Shown here piece by piece: positions 26,040 to 37,764 of a stretch of DNA of 64,000 bases; within the stretch, counting starts at the first letter, position 1, and each line of letters opens with the position of its first letter. The position numbers and the translations under genes were made by a program. A model generated the notes under the pieces. That model did no database searches. It was not told the origin of the DNA and saw only the letters and a program-made list of their open reading frames with translations. The DNA comes from Chrysoperla carnea (Eukaryota; Arthropoda; Insecta; Neuroptera; Chrysopidae). The DNA lies in assembly GCF_905475395.1 (NCBI RefSeq), contig NC_058338.1:8942935-9006934 (forward strand), read 5' to 3'.

Positions 26040-26102
26040 GGAGGGTATAAAGCGGTGGTTTTTTACTTTTAAGCCCAGTGAAGCAGGCGGGTATCAAGCT
26101 AG
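26040..26102 (+). mobile_element. Helitron-like 3' end remnant with intact CTAG
   Basis: AAGCCCAGTGAAGCAGGCGG-GTATCAAGCTAG precedes T. It has the hairpin and the CTRR end but only a short body (GGGTGGAGGGTATAAAGCGG). Confidence 0.5.
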
Positions 26103-26225
26103 TATAAAATAAAAATGTATGAGCTAAATAAGTATTGAAATATGTATTACATGTGTATTAAAGTATTAAAGTCCGTAAGATAAGTGAATAGTAATAAATA
26201 TGTAAGGAAAAACCATTTATAGTAC

Positions 26226-26785
26226 AAGATCCGAATTAAGGTCGACCTTCACCCATCTGTTTACCGAATGAAAGTTATTTTTTATGAAATGTAAAATATT
26301 TACAAATATCCCTGTTGTGGGTTGCCCTAAAAAATATGGTCCAGGCAACTTTTAATAAAATTATCAAAACTTAGAAAGCTTGTAAACTTTATTTTTTGAC
26401 TGATATTTTGTGGACAATCATATAGCACCGTATTTGCAATAAAATTATCTTTATTTATATATGTGAGGCAATGAATTAACAGATGAACGTAATTACTATT
26501 CACAACTTGTATAAATGCGAAAATAGTGAACGAAAAGAGGCAGACAGCATAGCTGCTGCATATTCTTTATGGCTTTTACTTTCGAGTAGATCAATATTCG
26601 TTAGATATGTAAGTCAGTGAAAAATTTCAAAAAATTTTACTCTTGATATTTTCACTAAAAGTAGTCTTGACCACATTTTTTTAGGCAACCCATTGCAGGG
26701 ATATTTGTTAACATTTTATATTTCATAAAAAATAACTTTCATTCGGTAAACAGGTGGGTGAAGATCGATCCTAATTGGGATCTTA
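26226..26785. mobile_element. Foldback element with arms of about 110 bp
   Basis: The left arm reads AAGATCCGAATTAAGGTCGA then CTTCACCCATCTGTTTACCG. The right arm, reversed, reads AAGATCCCAATTAGGATCGA then CTTCACCCACCTGTTTACCG. Both continue with AATGAAAGTTATTTTTTATG and ATATCCCTG. No coding frame. Confidence 0.7.
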
Positions 26786-27287
26786 GACTATTATATTTGC
26801 CTAATTTAAGAGAGACTGATATCTGAGTGATACTTTTCACTTCGTACGTAGCTCTCAGTGATCCTGTATCTCCTCGCACTTAGCCAAGTTTTTATTTAAT
26901 TTCATTGATTTATTAATTATTATTATTATTATATTTTATTAAGATTATATCATCAATTAAAATAGTAATGACATTTCGTTAGATATTTATTTAAGTATTC
27001 GTACCTTTGTTTATTAATATAATTATATATTCATATTACTAGTAATTGTATTTTGTAATTAAAATTTCCTTTTATGAATTTTTTAACTATAATTACTATA
27101 ATTATAGTCCAGTCATTTTGCTGAGACTGCCTATCACAATTATGGAAGAGAAATTTTTATAAAATTTTACAGGAGAGTTAGTATAAATCAATAAGAAGCT
27201 AGTAGGTTTTGATAGTAATTTGGAAAATTTGATTGGTAAAAAATGAGTGCAAATGCGGTAATGAACTATTTTTCGCACTCAATGATC

Positions 27288-27425
27288 CAAAATTAGTGGG
27301 TTTCAGTAAAAATTCCAATAAGATCGGATCAAATTTGCCTATGTTATAAAAAAAATCGAATTTTTGAACTTCATGACGTCATCAGAATCCAAAAAATTGT
27401 ATGTTGCGCTAACACATCCAATCGT
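27288..27425 (+). repeat. Fragment of the 310-bp satellite-like unit
   Basis: CCAAAATTAGTGGGTTTCAG through GATCGGATCAAATTTGCC to ATGACGTCATCAGAATCC, less than half a unit. Confidence 0.75.
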
Positions 27426-28714
27426 TTTCGTTTTCACATCCAAAACTCCAAAACGATTGAGAAAGTTCTTATCTCACGAACTTAGATAAAATATATTTTT
27501 TTATTTGCTCAAAAAGTTTAAAATCAAGCTTTTGGAGTGACACAAAGGAGTAAAAGAATAGGTACAAAAGAAATAAAAAATTTTTTAAATACAAATAAAT
27601 AAATTTAAATAATAAATAACGTCCAATGACCTGTTTATAACTAAATTGCGTATATAAAACACAATTTTTTTTTTTTTTGCAAATTTCCATAATTACGTCA
27701 TCTCATAATATAAAACACTTAAATTATTTTGATGGAGGGTAGGCGTTTTGTGCGCGGTAGTATCGTATTGATTTAATGAAAGGTGTAAGTCTACTTAAAT
27801 TAAAGTAGAATATTTCACTATAGATTATTAAATAGACGCAAAAATTTTAATATTGCAAAAATAAATTTTACCGGGATACATGAGGACAGTTTTTAAAGTC
27901 AGGGCAGATTTCACCGTAGTGACTTGATTTGGCATTAGACTAGTATGATTAATACGATGATAGGAGGCATTAGACTAGTATAATTAATTCATTTAATCTC
28001 ATGATTGAAAAATCTGATGTAAGACAAGTTTTTACAGTTAAAAATGATGAACAATTAAAAATGACGTACTCCGAACTTCATGAGTTTGTTCCAGTTTGGA
28101 CAAATATATTAAACTTTCTCTCTAAAACTCTTTGGAAGTATGCTCCTTATCGCACGATAATTGTTTGCTGATTGGGAGTTAAAACCAAAAAAAAAAAAAA
28201 TGCAACAGTCAACAAAAACCGACATCTAAGCTATACGCTTATATTTTTTGTATAGTAGTCCTTTTTTATTCTTGCAAATCTACTAAATAGTTAATACTCT
28301 ATGAACAAAATATAAACGACCCCATGAAATAATAAATATATCCATGGATGGAACGTGTGTATAGTCTCCATCATCGCGTTCCTACTCTCAGAAAGGATAC
28401 AAACAGCAAAATAAAATATACATCCAGCAACAATCATATCATGTTGATGAAGGTGGTGCAATCAAATGTTAAAACGAATTTATTAGAATAGTTGGGGTGG
28501 GCGATTATTTTTGCACACATTAAAATAACACTTACATATTCATATATATTTTATACGGTATCCCAAACCACCTGTAACGTACAAATTACTTTGTTCTATT
28601 TCAAAGCCACTTCCAACAGGATCACAAAGACATCCCCAGCTTTGTTAAAGACTATCTCGACCCGTGAGAAATTCCTAAGTGCGGTACCCGTGACTAAAAC
28701 ATGCTTAAGAAATC
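27426..28714. other. AT-rich intergenic, nothing recognised
   Basis: A frame at 28,492-28,749 lacks any known domain. A near-duplicate GAGGCATTAGACTAGTAT occurs twice about 30 bp apart near 27,933 and 27,966. Confidence 0.4.
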
Positions 28715-29177
28715 TATCTATCTATAAATATATAGGAGACTTTCTATAGATATAGATAGTCACTCATCACGATATCTCTGGAACTATAAGACCTAGAGAC
28801 TTGAAATTTGGCAGGAATATTCCTTTTGCCAAGTAGAGGTCAGCTAAGAACGGATTTTACGAAATTCCACCCACAAGGGGGGTTGCGGGGGTGTTCATGA
28901 ATAAAAAATTCATATTTTTCAATTATGGCTTTTAATAGTTCAAAACTTGGTCAGAATGTTTTAAATTACATTTAGAAATTTTTTTAACCTTCGGAGGGTA
29001 GAAAGGTGTAGCGAGAAAGTGGGAAGGAAATATCGAATATTTACAAATATACCTAAGTGGGGTATCAAATAAAAGAGCATGACGTGTACATTACAAAACT
29101 GTTATCCAACGCAAGGAAATATGGAGGGAGGGTGCAAGTGGGGATGTTGCCCAGCAAAGCGGGTAGTTCCCAGCTAG
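28715..29177 (+). mobile_element. Chimeric Helitron-like element (B-type front, A-type end)
   Basis: The front half (TATAGATATAGATAGTCACT, CATCACGATATCTCTGGAAC, GAGACTTGAAATTTGGCAGG) matches 29,715-29,990. The back half (CTTCGGAGGGTAGAAAGGTG, AAATAAAAGAGCATGACGTG, TTGCCCAGCAAAGCGGGTAG) matches the 3' half of the copies at 23.75 and 36.5 kb and ends CAGCTAG before T. The change occurs near 28,985. Confidence 0.65.
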
Positions 29178-29444
29178 TAATATATAAACGTGTAATTTAC
29201 GTTTTTTTCATTTTATGCAATTTTATTACATATATGATATACAAATTACATAATGACCAAAACATGTTTTTTGCAATAGACAGTGAATCTATTTTTCGTC
29301 ATTAGTTAGGACGATAAGCTTTGATAAAAAAAATAGGGAAGATATCACGTGGAAAGTTCTCCTTTTTCCAACTTTGTAATGGATGGTAGGTGATCTGAGA
29401 TACTATATACACAAAACTCAACTAAATTGTGTGGGTTTTTTTTA

Positions 29445-29452
<8 letters not shown>

Positions 29453-29489
<37 letters not shown>

Positions 29490-29490
29490 T
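29453..29490. repeat. AAAT/AAT microsatellite
   Basis: AAATA repeats grade into AAT repeats. Confidence 0.85.
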
Positions 29491-29691
29491 ATGTATAATG
29501 AAAGAATAAATAAATTGGCATAAACACTACACATTTTTACGCATATGGTGTGATTAGTAAGATAATAGTAAACATTTTCAAATTGTTTGTTTATAAACAT
29601 AACATTCAAGTCAATATAAAGGTTAATTTACTAGGTTTTTGACTTATTCAAAGGATTTTATAAAAAACATTTTATTTATTATGACGTCAGC

Positions 29692-29712
29692 CATATATAT
29701 ATATATATATAT
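29692..29712. repeat. TA microsatellite
   Basis: A run of about ten TA dinucleotides directly before the B-type Helitron-like copy. Confidence 0.8.
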
Positions 29713-29714
29713 CT

Positions 29715-29990
29715 TAAATATATAGGAGACTTTCTATAGATATAGATAGTCACTCATCACGATATCTCTGGAACTATAAGACCTAGAGACTTGAAATTTG
29801 GCAGGAATATTCCTTTTGCCAAGTAGAGGTCAGCTAAGAACGGATTTTACGAAATTCCACCCACAAGGGGGGGGGGGGTTGCGGGGGTGTTCATGAATAA
29901 AAAATTCATATTTTTCAATTATGGCTTTGGCAATTATATTATAGCAATCTTTACTTTTAAACCCAGCGAAGCGGGTGGGTATCACTCTTG
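29715..29990 (+). mobile_element. Helitron-like element, B type
   Basis: Shares about 215 bp with 28,720-28,935, nearly identical except that the G run after CACCCACAAG is longer. It ends with hairpin AACCCAGCGAAGCGGGTGGG and a CTCTTGT terminus rather than CTAG. The very high identity of two copies 1 kb apart suggests recent activity or local duplication. Confidence 0.6.
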
Positions 29991-30191
29991 TATATATATA
30001 TATACAAAACGATATCATAGTCTTGAAGCCAGTATAAGTATACTTTTATACACTGTTTAAAAACTTTGGCTGTATTGAAGATTCGCTGAAGAAAGTAGCA
30101 ATCAAATAATACCATTTAAAGCAAATAGTAAGACAACAATCGTAAACCAACGGGCTCGACCAGGACTTTAGAAATTAGATCAAAAGAAAAT

Positions 30192-30263
30192 GGGCTCAAC
30201 CGGGATTTCAACCCGGGACCTCTCGCACCCAAAGCTAGAATCATACCCCTAGACCATTGAGCC
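30192..30263 (-). tRNA. tRNA-Pro (TGG), degraded copy, array 1
   Basis: First member (lowest coordinate) of a three-copy minus-strand array. It keeps the anticodon TGG and acceptor stem but has two damaging changes. The T-loop reads TTGAAAT instead of TTCAAAT, losing C56, which pairs with G19 and is also a core B-box base. The 5' side of the anticodon stem reads CTAGC instead of CTCGC, leaving an A-G mismatch. It is probably poorly transcribed and unstable; a pseudogene is likely. Confidence 0.75.
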
Positions 30264-30367
30264 GTTATTAATGTTTCACAATAGATCAAACATCCAACAT
30301 ATGGTTAGAACACTTTTACATAAAAATATGTATACTCATACTCTGATCTATATTCAAAAAAAATTAT

Positions 30368-30439
30368 GGGCTCAACCGGGATTTGAACCCGGGACCTCTC
30401 GCACCCAAAGCGAGAATCATACCCCTAGACCATTGAGCC
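30368..30439 (-). tRNA. tRNA-Pro (TGG), array 1
   Basis: A complete 72-nt cloverleaf identical to the 5.6-kb gene, with intact A and B boxes and discriminator C. It begins 176 bp from its neighbour. The minus-strand 3' flank (ATAATTTTTTTTG) gives a strong Pol III T-run terminator. Confidence 0.96.
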
Positions 30440-30542
30440 GTTGTTAATCATTAACAATAGATCAAAATTCAAAGAAATGGTTAGAACACTTTAACTATAA
30501 AAATATGTATACCCATACTCTGATCAATATTCAAAAAAATTT

Positions 30543-30614
30543 GGGCTCAACCGGGATTTGAACCCGGGACCTCTCGCACCCAAAGCGAGAATCATACCCC
30601 TAGACCATTGAGCC
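30543..30614 (-). tRNA. tRNA-Pro (TGG), array 1
   Basis: A complete 72-nt cloverleaf identical to the 5.6-kb gene, 175 bp from the next copy. The 3' flank AAATTTTTTTG terminates Pol III. The spacer (GTTAATAATTTACAACAG, GATCAAAATTCC, GGTTATAACATG) is homologous to the other spacers. Confidence 0.96.
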
Positions 30615-30690
30615 GTTGTTAATAATTTACAACAGATCAAAATTCCAACATTTGGTTATAACATGTTACCATTAAAAATTTTGTGTTCGT

Positions 30691-31559
30691 TTAAGTATAT
30701 TTAAAAATAATAAAATATTAAAAATTATGATCTGTATACATTAAACCATAAACCCAACGCTTTTGAGGGAAAAAAATCATGTTGTACATAGAAAATAATT
30801 GTTACAACTAAGAACAAAATTAAAATAAGTAGTACGCATGCATTAATAATTTGAACTAGACACAAGAATGAGAATTAAATTTACTTAAAAATAATTTTTA
30901 CTTATCTCATTCTAAAAACATTTCAAATAAAGTGGGATGTTGAATATTGTAAGCACTTTTTTTTATGGCTGCGTGTCTAGTCCTACATATATGGTTAATG
31001 TATATAGGTAATACTATTAAAATTGAAAAAATTCTAAATAGTGCCAAACTTGTAGGTATAGGCTGGCTCTCTATTGTAAAATAGGAGGAAGGTTATACTT
31101 GAATGGGTCACACTGTATACCTATTTATGTGGAAATTATAAGAAAAGTAAGGTGTACATTTGTATGGGTTTAAGTTCAAAAATAGTACCTCGAGAATATT
31201 AGGTTTCAACTCTTCACCCCCAACCATCCCGACTACACAGAATATGGAGGGTATGAATTCGATCTTCTATGTAGTATATCTCAAAAACCAATCAATTGAT
31301 TTGATTTTATGCCCTTTCAAATGAGGTATCACCAAGTAGGGTAATACTTCAAATGATATCAAAATATTTTCGATTTCTTTTTTCGGGATGAAAAGAATAA
31401 GTTTCGATCAGAAAGTTAATATGTTTATTGATTGGAATGACATGACAGTTGACATTCAAACAGACATCTGTCTATTGTTAAACATTTTTACATACATATA
31501 TCATTAAGATTGATTTTTCCTTTAAAAAACATTAATGTTTAATTATTAACGTGTTTATA
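30691..31559. other. AT-rich intergenic with old MITE remnant
   Basis: About 31,190-31,340 resembles the middle of the 7.37-kb foldback (TACACAGAA-ATGGAGGGTATGAATTC, TTGATTTTATGCCCTTTCAA). Otherwise nothing supported. Confidence 0.45.
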
Positions 31560-32180
31560 TCATACCCTGTATATATGAAATATATAACAAGGTATACTAA
31601 TTTTAGTTCCAAGTTTATAACGCTTAAATATATTGATGCTACAAAAAATATTTTAGTATATGTGCCATAAAATCACTTAATTAGTCCATTTCCGGTTGTC
31701 TGCCACTCTGTCCGACTGTCTATCCGTTTATCTGTCCATCTGTGAAAAGTGAGGTAAAGTTCGTAAATGATCAACATAGGTCAATTGGGTCTTGGATCCG
31801 TAGGACCCATTTTGTAAACCGTTAGAGATAAAATAAAAATTTAATGAAATGTTCCTTATCAAAAAATAAAAAACTTTTCTTTGAAACACGGTTTCGTAAA
31901 CATCACTATTTACCCGTGAGAGCGCAAATTATAAAGTATGTTATATAAAGTATATGTGTGGCTATCTAAGAGTGGCTACCTTTCTTTACTTACATGGCGT
32001 AAAAAGACAAACGATTGCGAATTTAATATTGTCTCTAGATGGTATTTCAACAATTAACTCAATTTCGCAATCAAATTCTTGTTTTTACTTGTTTAAAAAT
32101 AATTCAAACACTGATCACTAATAATGTCTAAGTGTATAGGTTTTTCAACAATTATCTCAGTCAATTGTTTTCAAAAAAGA
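31560..32180 (-). repeat. GGAC-core repeat family, copy 3
   Basis: Reverse orientation: the TATATATGAAATATATAACAAGG end at 31,570, ATTAGTCCATTTCCGGTTGTC, GTAGGACCCATTTTGTAAAC, GGTTTCGTAAACATCACTAT and at the far end GGTATTTCAACAATTAACTC. The GGAC run is degraded. Confidence 0.65.
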
Positions 32181-32899
32181 TTTTCATATCATACATATTT
32201 ACAATGACTATAATATAACAATTATAAAAATGTAACATGAATATATTATTATAGGCAAAATTCATTTATTAAGAATAGAGGGTGTTACAAGAAACAATAT
32301 GTTTATGTAAAAAATAATACATAATTGGAAAACAACAGACTTTAAAATCATTCGATATATATTGATGCTAAATAAATAAGTAATTTATTCACGTTTGAAA
32401 AACGACAAGCACGTATATGCAAACGTGTTTTGGCTGTAAAATATGACTTCATCACTGTAATAAATGTATAGTGATTATTATTTATATTTCAAATATTATT
32501 ATTAAACTTAAAAAATCCTTATATTAATAAATCAATTTTTTTTAAATTAAATTTCACTATTGATAAAGAGCCAGCGGCGGGTTTATGACATTGATTGACT
32601 ACGCACGGATCTATGACAATTCAGCAATGGAAAACCAAAAAATAAATAAAGTAAACAACGGTTTTCCATCATTCACTTATAACTTCGACACTTACATCAA
32701 AAAAGAAATTCCTTCAATATAATCGAAGAAATTCAAGAAATTATTCACTGCTGCTTTTGGTTCAATAAAATAATGTTTCACATTTAATAATTTTACACAT
32801 GAGTCTCTCTATCAATGTCCTATTTTTCATGACCCACCTTCCTGTGACGTTACTCCCGATAATAATTCCTTTAAAACTATATTTCAACAGGTTCATATA
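32181..32899. other. AT-rich intergenic, nothing recognised
   Basis: No supported exon or bounded element. Confidence 0.45.
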
Positions 32900-33179
32900 C
32901 AGGATGTTCTATTATTGACTGTAGAACTTTCGCTTTCTGAATAAGCTGAGAAAAAAAAGAAGAAAATGTTCTTTACCAAATTTTGATCTGAGGCCTAATT
33001 TACGAGATAATTATCCTACTCTTATTATAATCAATTAATAAAAAATACATTCCCCAAAATGGAATTCATCCAATAAAACACTACTTAAATAGAGGATGTG
33101 TTATAACATAGTGGAAGCAGTGTCTAAATGCAAAAATACTACGAAGCGAAAGTTTTGCAGTCAATAATTAAACATCCTA
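32900..33179. mobile_element. Foldback MITE, TA-flanked
   Basis: TA-CAGGATGTTCTATTATTGAC at the left faces CAGTCAATAATTAAACATCC at the right. The inner ACTTTCGCTTTCTGAATAAG arm and the GTTCTTTACCAAATTTTGAT block are shared with the foldback at 54.04 kb, so the two are members of one family. Confidence 0.65.
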
Positions 33180-35574
33180 TGTATGTGTAACAGAAAAAGT
33201 CGATTGTATGTAAGATTTGGCTCTTCCTAAGAGGCAGAGTAGACTAAAAATATTATTTTCCTAAGCCCAGAACATATTCCTTTCAACTAATGCTTTTTTT
33301 ACAGTGTAGAATACAATACAACGGCTATCAAACTTTACAAACGATACGACGCAGCATGCAATTTTGAATGATATCATTATTAATATATTTGAATATAAAT
33401 AACGTTTTTTTTTTCATAGAATGATCGGAAAATAGATTTTAATTCTTCGAAAAGATATAAAATATTTTCACACAAAAAAACACACCAAATAGTAATAAAC
33501 TTGGCAAACATATGACAATGAATAATTATGACTTTGACCCCAAAATAAAATATATAAAATGATTAATAACAAATTTGTATTGTGTTTTTCTATGTTTCGC
33601 ATATGTAACTCAAGTGTGACAAAATTTCAAGAAAATTTGGTAATGTCACAGAAATGATACATTCTTGGAGCTAGATTAAAAAAAAAAAGAAGTTTACGAT
33701 GGAGAATATATAATTTTTAATCATAGCAACCCAAACTTTTTCCACTAATATAAATTCCAATTTTTCTATGAAATCTCCTAAATTCTAATTACTACAGCCC
33801 CATTAGTCTAATAAAAATGAGCAGATTGGACTAATAAAAACTGACAAATTGGGCTACAAGCTCATGCTAAAATTTTCCAGTAAAATAACTCATCAGGAAT
33901 TCATATTGAAAAAAAGATGCTCCTATATGTAAAAGTAAGTTTAAGCACCATGGCGTTAGTTTTGCGCGGTACAGGTGAGAATATGAATGCAACACTCCTT
34001 GGTGTCTCATCCCTGCACCAGCAAATATATAAGGCAATGCTGGATACTAACTCTGCACAAACGTTCGAAGCGAATAACATAAATTCCTTACAGAAATACT
34101 AAAGTTTCATACAATCTCTGATTAATTCTGAAAATGTCTTCTAGGAGAATATTTCTTCCGAAAGAGTCTCAATCTCTTGCCATTTTCTGTCATTAAATAA
34201 TTGACTTTTTCTGATTGTTTCAGTGATAGTTTTACTTCACATATTCTTTTTCTGAATTTCAAACTAAGTATTTCATAGTTCCAGAATAGATTTATTTCCA
34301 CAAGAGACCCACCAAAATTACTCAAAAAGAATTGTAGTTCTTTTAAATAAATCATTTCAAATCAAATTTGTTTTAAATTCAAATAAATAAAATAAACTAA
34401 TTTTTATTTAAGTTCTATAAATCATTATTTTGCCAAATTTTTTTTAAAATGTACATCCAGAACACAATATTAAATAAATCATCCTCATATGTTGCCTCCG
34501 TGTACGCCTAATAATACGCAGAATTAATTTGTCCACCATAAAAGAACTATCAAAATGTCAGTAAAAAAAGAATTCAAGTATTTTCAGTGGGGATTTGATA
34601 CTGTTGATAGTTAAAAGATTCAAGTTACAAGTTCGGGTTGAACTCCAGAGTTTATATTTATGCCTATTTTTACATAACTGAATGTAGGATAATCCTGATG
34701 TCGAACTGGCCCTACTACCCATAAAAATGTAAAACTAGACTTGATACCATGACAAAATTTGAATGTGAAATTAAAATTGATTAAGAAACGAAGAAGTTAT
34801 AAGTCAGTCAAAGATTGCATTCAAAGCCATTGACCATCTTCTTTTAGTAAAAAAATTTTGTAATTTAACTTTTTTATTTTATTCGAAATATGGTTTGTAA
34901 ATGAAAACAGGAAAGCCTAAACGATATGCCTACGTGTATATAGAGGTTGTGTGATGCACATCATATTTTTTATTTTTTATTTTATTTGATATTGATGATT
35001 TGCCAAAATTTGGATTATTTACGTTTTCTCACCATAAAGAAAAAATTTGTTAAATAATTAATACATACTTAAAATTGAATTTTTTTTATTAACATTAAAA
35101 CGTAAGGCATCGATGGAATATAAATTGTTCTTTTAGGCCAGTGTTTCCCAAAGTGAGCAATTAAAAATAAACATACGGTTAGCGTTTTTTGCTTTAATGT
35201 ACGTATACTTTTATGGGTGATGAAAAGCAATAAAATTTCTTATACAAAATTCTTATAAGAAAGTCTGACAGCACTTAGAGCACTTCCACGTCTGAAGTAC
35301 GATCACAATTTATTAGAAAATTTTCTGATTGTGTGCGCAACATTGGTCCCAAGATTTTTCGTATAAGAAAACGTAAACTCTTAACTTACTTAATTCAAGA
35401 AATAGAATGAATGACCAGCATATTGTGATATTGTTGATGATATTTTATTATTAATATTTATTGCAACTTTCTCTATTCAAGATCAAAGGACACATAAAAC
35501 ACATTCAACACTCTTAAGGTTGTTGTCTCGCTATAATATTTTGTTAGGCAACTAGCAGATACCCGAACGCAGAT
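33180..35574. other. Intergenic; two unassigned frames at 33.9-34.4 kb
   Basis: Around 33,900-34,360 base composition is a little less AT-rich, and frames of 60-77 codons run on both strands (plus 33,917-34,102; minus 34,122-34,355). I recognise no domain in either. It may be decayed transposon or gene sequence. Confidence 0.35.
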
Positions 35575-35796
35575 ATGAACTTTGGCTGGACCGGACTTAC
35601 GCTAAGAAAACCTCTTGAAGACATCAGCCAGGCACTCGATTGGAATCCACGAGGCAGGAGACTTCACATCACCTGGTTAAGAACCGTAAAAAAAGAGGCA
35701 GAACTGGAAGGCAAAACCTGGAGTGAAGTCAAGAGTCTGGCCAGCATTGTTCGGTGGAGATCCTTTGTTGAGGCCTTGTGTCCCCCTAGGGATTAA
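35575..35796 (+). mobile_element. LINE 3'-end fragment (C-terminal tail of ORF2)
   Basis: A 73-codon frame reads GWTGLTLRKPLEDISQALDW, then NPRGRRLHITWLRTVKKEAE, and closes GKTWSEVKSLASIVRWRSFV-EALCPPRD. This is the classical end of RTE/CR1-like LINE ORF2: GHxLR, AL-W-P-G-R--TW-R-V-KE, GKTW-E, WR-VEALC. The upstream RT and endonuclease domains are absent, as expected from 5' truncation. It is the plus-strand relative of the fragment at 2.6 kb. Confidence 0.8.
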
Positions 35797-36258
35797 TGGA
35801 ATTAAATCAAGTAAGTCTACCGTGGATATAAACCAAAACTTTTTTTACAATACTGTAAAGAGGTAAACACCTTAACTGACTGGTATAGATGAATAAATGC
35901 AGTAGTTACAAAATAATACAATGCAAATAAATGGATCAAAGTAATAACTTTATTATAAATGACCTTTTGATTCAATCAACCACTTTAAATAATGTTCCTT
36001 TTATCATTCATATTATTCATATTTATAAGCGATTTTCTTATTACCGAAAATGTAGCTCTTGATTTCACTAGTTTACAAAGTAAAATAAAGATCATGTCAT
36101 TCTAATGAATTTCATATTGTTTTATTTAGTGGCAATAACTAAATGCAAAGATTTCAGGGTTTGTACCACTTAGTACTAATAGACGTAAAATTACCAGTTT
36201 TAGTACTCCACACCCGAAGCGGGTTGTATCGCATAAACTACAACAGCTAGATCCCATA

Positions 36259-36440
36259 ATGCCGGTTTTCCACTAAACGAACTAAAGCTCAAACTGCAAC
36301 AAAAACAAAACTGAAACTGAAATAGACATTGACTAATACATGCTAGTCTCCAAAAAGTTTGTAAAAAGTTGCAGTTTTGTTTTTTGTCGACTCGAGTTTT
36401 AGTTTTGGTTTTGTTTGTCCGCTTAGTGGAAAATCGACAT
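36259..36440. mobile_element. MITE with ATGCCGGTTTTCCACTAA ends
   Basis: ATGCCGGTTTTCCACTAAACG at the left faces CGCTTAGTGGAAAATCGACAT at the right, 182 bp apart. Inner arms AACAAAAACAAAACTGAAAC and GTTTTAGTTTTGGTTTTGTT extend the fold. The left half recurs at 41,845. Confidence 0.65.
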
Positions 36441-36515
36441 ACGAAATCACATACTCCGATAAGAAAATGAATTCCTTTTGAACTCTGGTACTAAACTCTC
36501 CCCTATTAATAAAAA

Positions 36516-36983
36516 TCACTACATATTATAAAACAAAGTCGCTTTTTCTGTCCCTATGTCCCTATGTACGCTTAAATCTTTGAAACTACGTAACGGATTT
36601 TGATGCGGTTTTTTTTAATAGATAGAGCGATTTAAGAGGAAGGTTTTTATGTATAATACATCCATATTATAGTAGAGTAAGGGGTTGAAAGGGATATGCT
36701 TCAAAAACTAAAAAAGTTGTGCATCGATTATCTCAAATATTGACACGATATACAACCAGCTTCAAAGATCTATTGTTTTTGTCTACTTTTAACCTTCGGA
36801 GGGTAGAAAGGTGTAGCGAGAAAGTGGGAAGGAATTATCGAATATTTACAAATATACCTAAGTGGGGTATCAAATAAAAGAGCATGACGTGTACATTACA
36901 AAACTGTTATCCAACGAAAGGAAATGTGGAGGGAGGGGTGCAAGTGGGGATGTTGCCCAGCAAAGCGGGTAGTTCACAGCTAG
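36516..36983 (+). mobile_element. Non-autonomous Helitron-like element, complete copy
   Basis: A-TCACTACATATTATAAAAC to CAGCTAG-T, the same ends, terminal hairpin (CCCAGCAAAGCGGG) and body as 23,752-24,247, 468 bp long. It differs by a shorter CCCTATGT repeat and one short deletion. No coding capacity. Confidence 0.75.
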
Positions 36984-37277
36984 TTAAAATATAAAAATAA
37001 TTCTTACGACAATTTATTAAATTGAACCAGTAAATAACTAGAAATAGTAAATATTCAATCAATTAGACTAGACATAAATATGTCAATAATAAAAATTGTA
37101 GTCATCAGAATTTGACGTAATGCAATTAAGAAGACATTATTGACAAGTTTAGAAATAATATTTTAAAAAAAACTTCTTATATATTCCCTAGCCTGTTTTT
37201 TCCTGTCCATGTGGTATCTTCTTTATTTCTTTAACAAATTCCCTCATTTTCAAGTTTATCGTGTTGGCTACTGAAAT

Positions 37278-37400
37278 AAAATGGACTCACGGTCTAAAAA
37301 TGTACCGTTTAGGGAAAAAAATTATTTTAATATTTTGTTCATTATGCAATTTGTATACCATATCTGTAATAAAATTGCCTATAAATAAAAATAAAGAAAA
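37278..37400 (+). repeat. Interspersed repeat, same family as 15,090-15,250
   Basis: ACTCACGGTCTAAAAATGTACCG then ATTTTGTTCATTATGCAATT and AATTGCCTATAAATAAAAA. Confidence 0.55.
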
Positions 37401-37764
37401 TTATTATTTATATTATATTATTTCTGTAGCCTGTTTTTAGCCACGGTTGCCGCACTGCGGACTTCCTTACGGGTCAAGCTAGTTATTTTTAAACGTGTGA
37501 GCTCATTCAATTAAATTTAAAATAAATGTTTATTATTAATATAAGATCATAACACCATATAATACTATAATATAGATGTGAATCAAAAGGGTCCATTGCA
37601 TTGCATCACTATTGACTGAGTGACGGTGTATTCCAGACGCGACGTTATCAAATAATTAAATTGATTAAATACAATATTATATTGAAAGGATGTATACAGT
37701 CAAACTACTTTAATATCTACTATACTATAGAATAAAACTATATTATACTATATAGAATCTTTTA

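Larger units (their letters stand above)
30192..30690 (-). repeat. Tandem tRNA-Pro array 1, period about 175 bp
   Basis: Three units, each a 72-nt tRNA plus a spacer of about 103 bp. The spacer has CAATAGATCAAA, GGTTAGAACACTT, AAAAATATGTATAC and CTGATC-ATATTCAAAAAAA blocks. The same unit makes array 2 at 43 kb. Confidence 0.9.

Noticed and set aside
33900-34360. Frames of 60-77 codons on both strands at 33.9-34.4 kb
   Set aside because: Composition is somewhat protein-like, but no domain, splice context or repeat family could be recognised.
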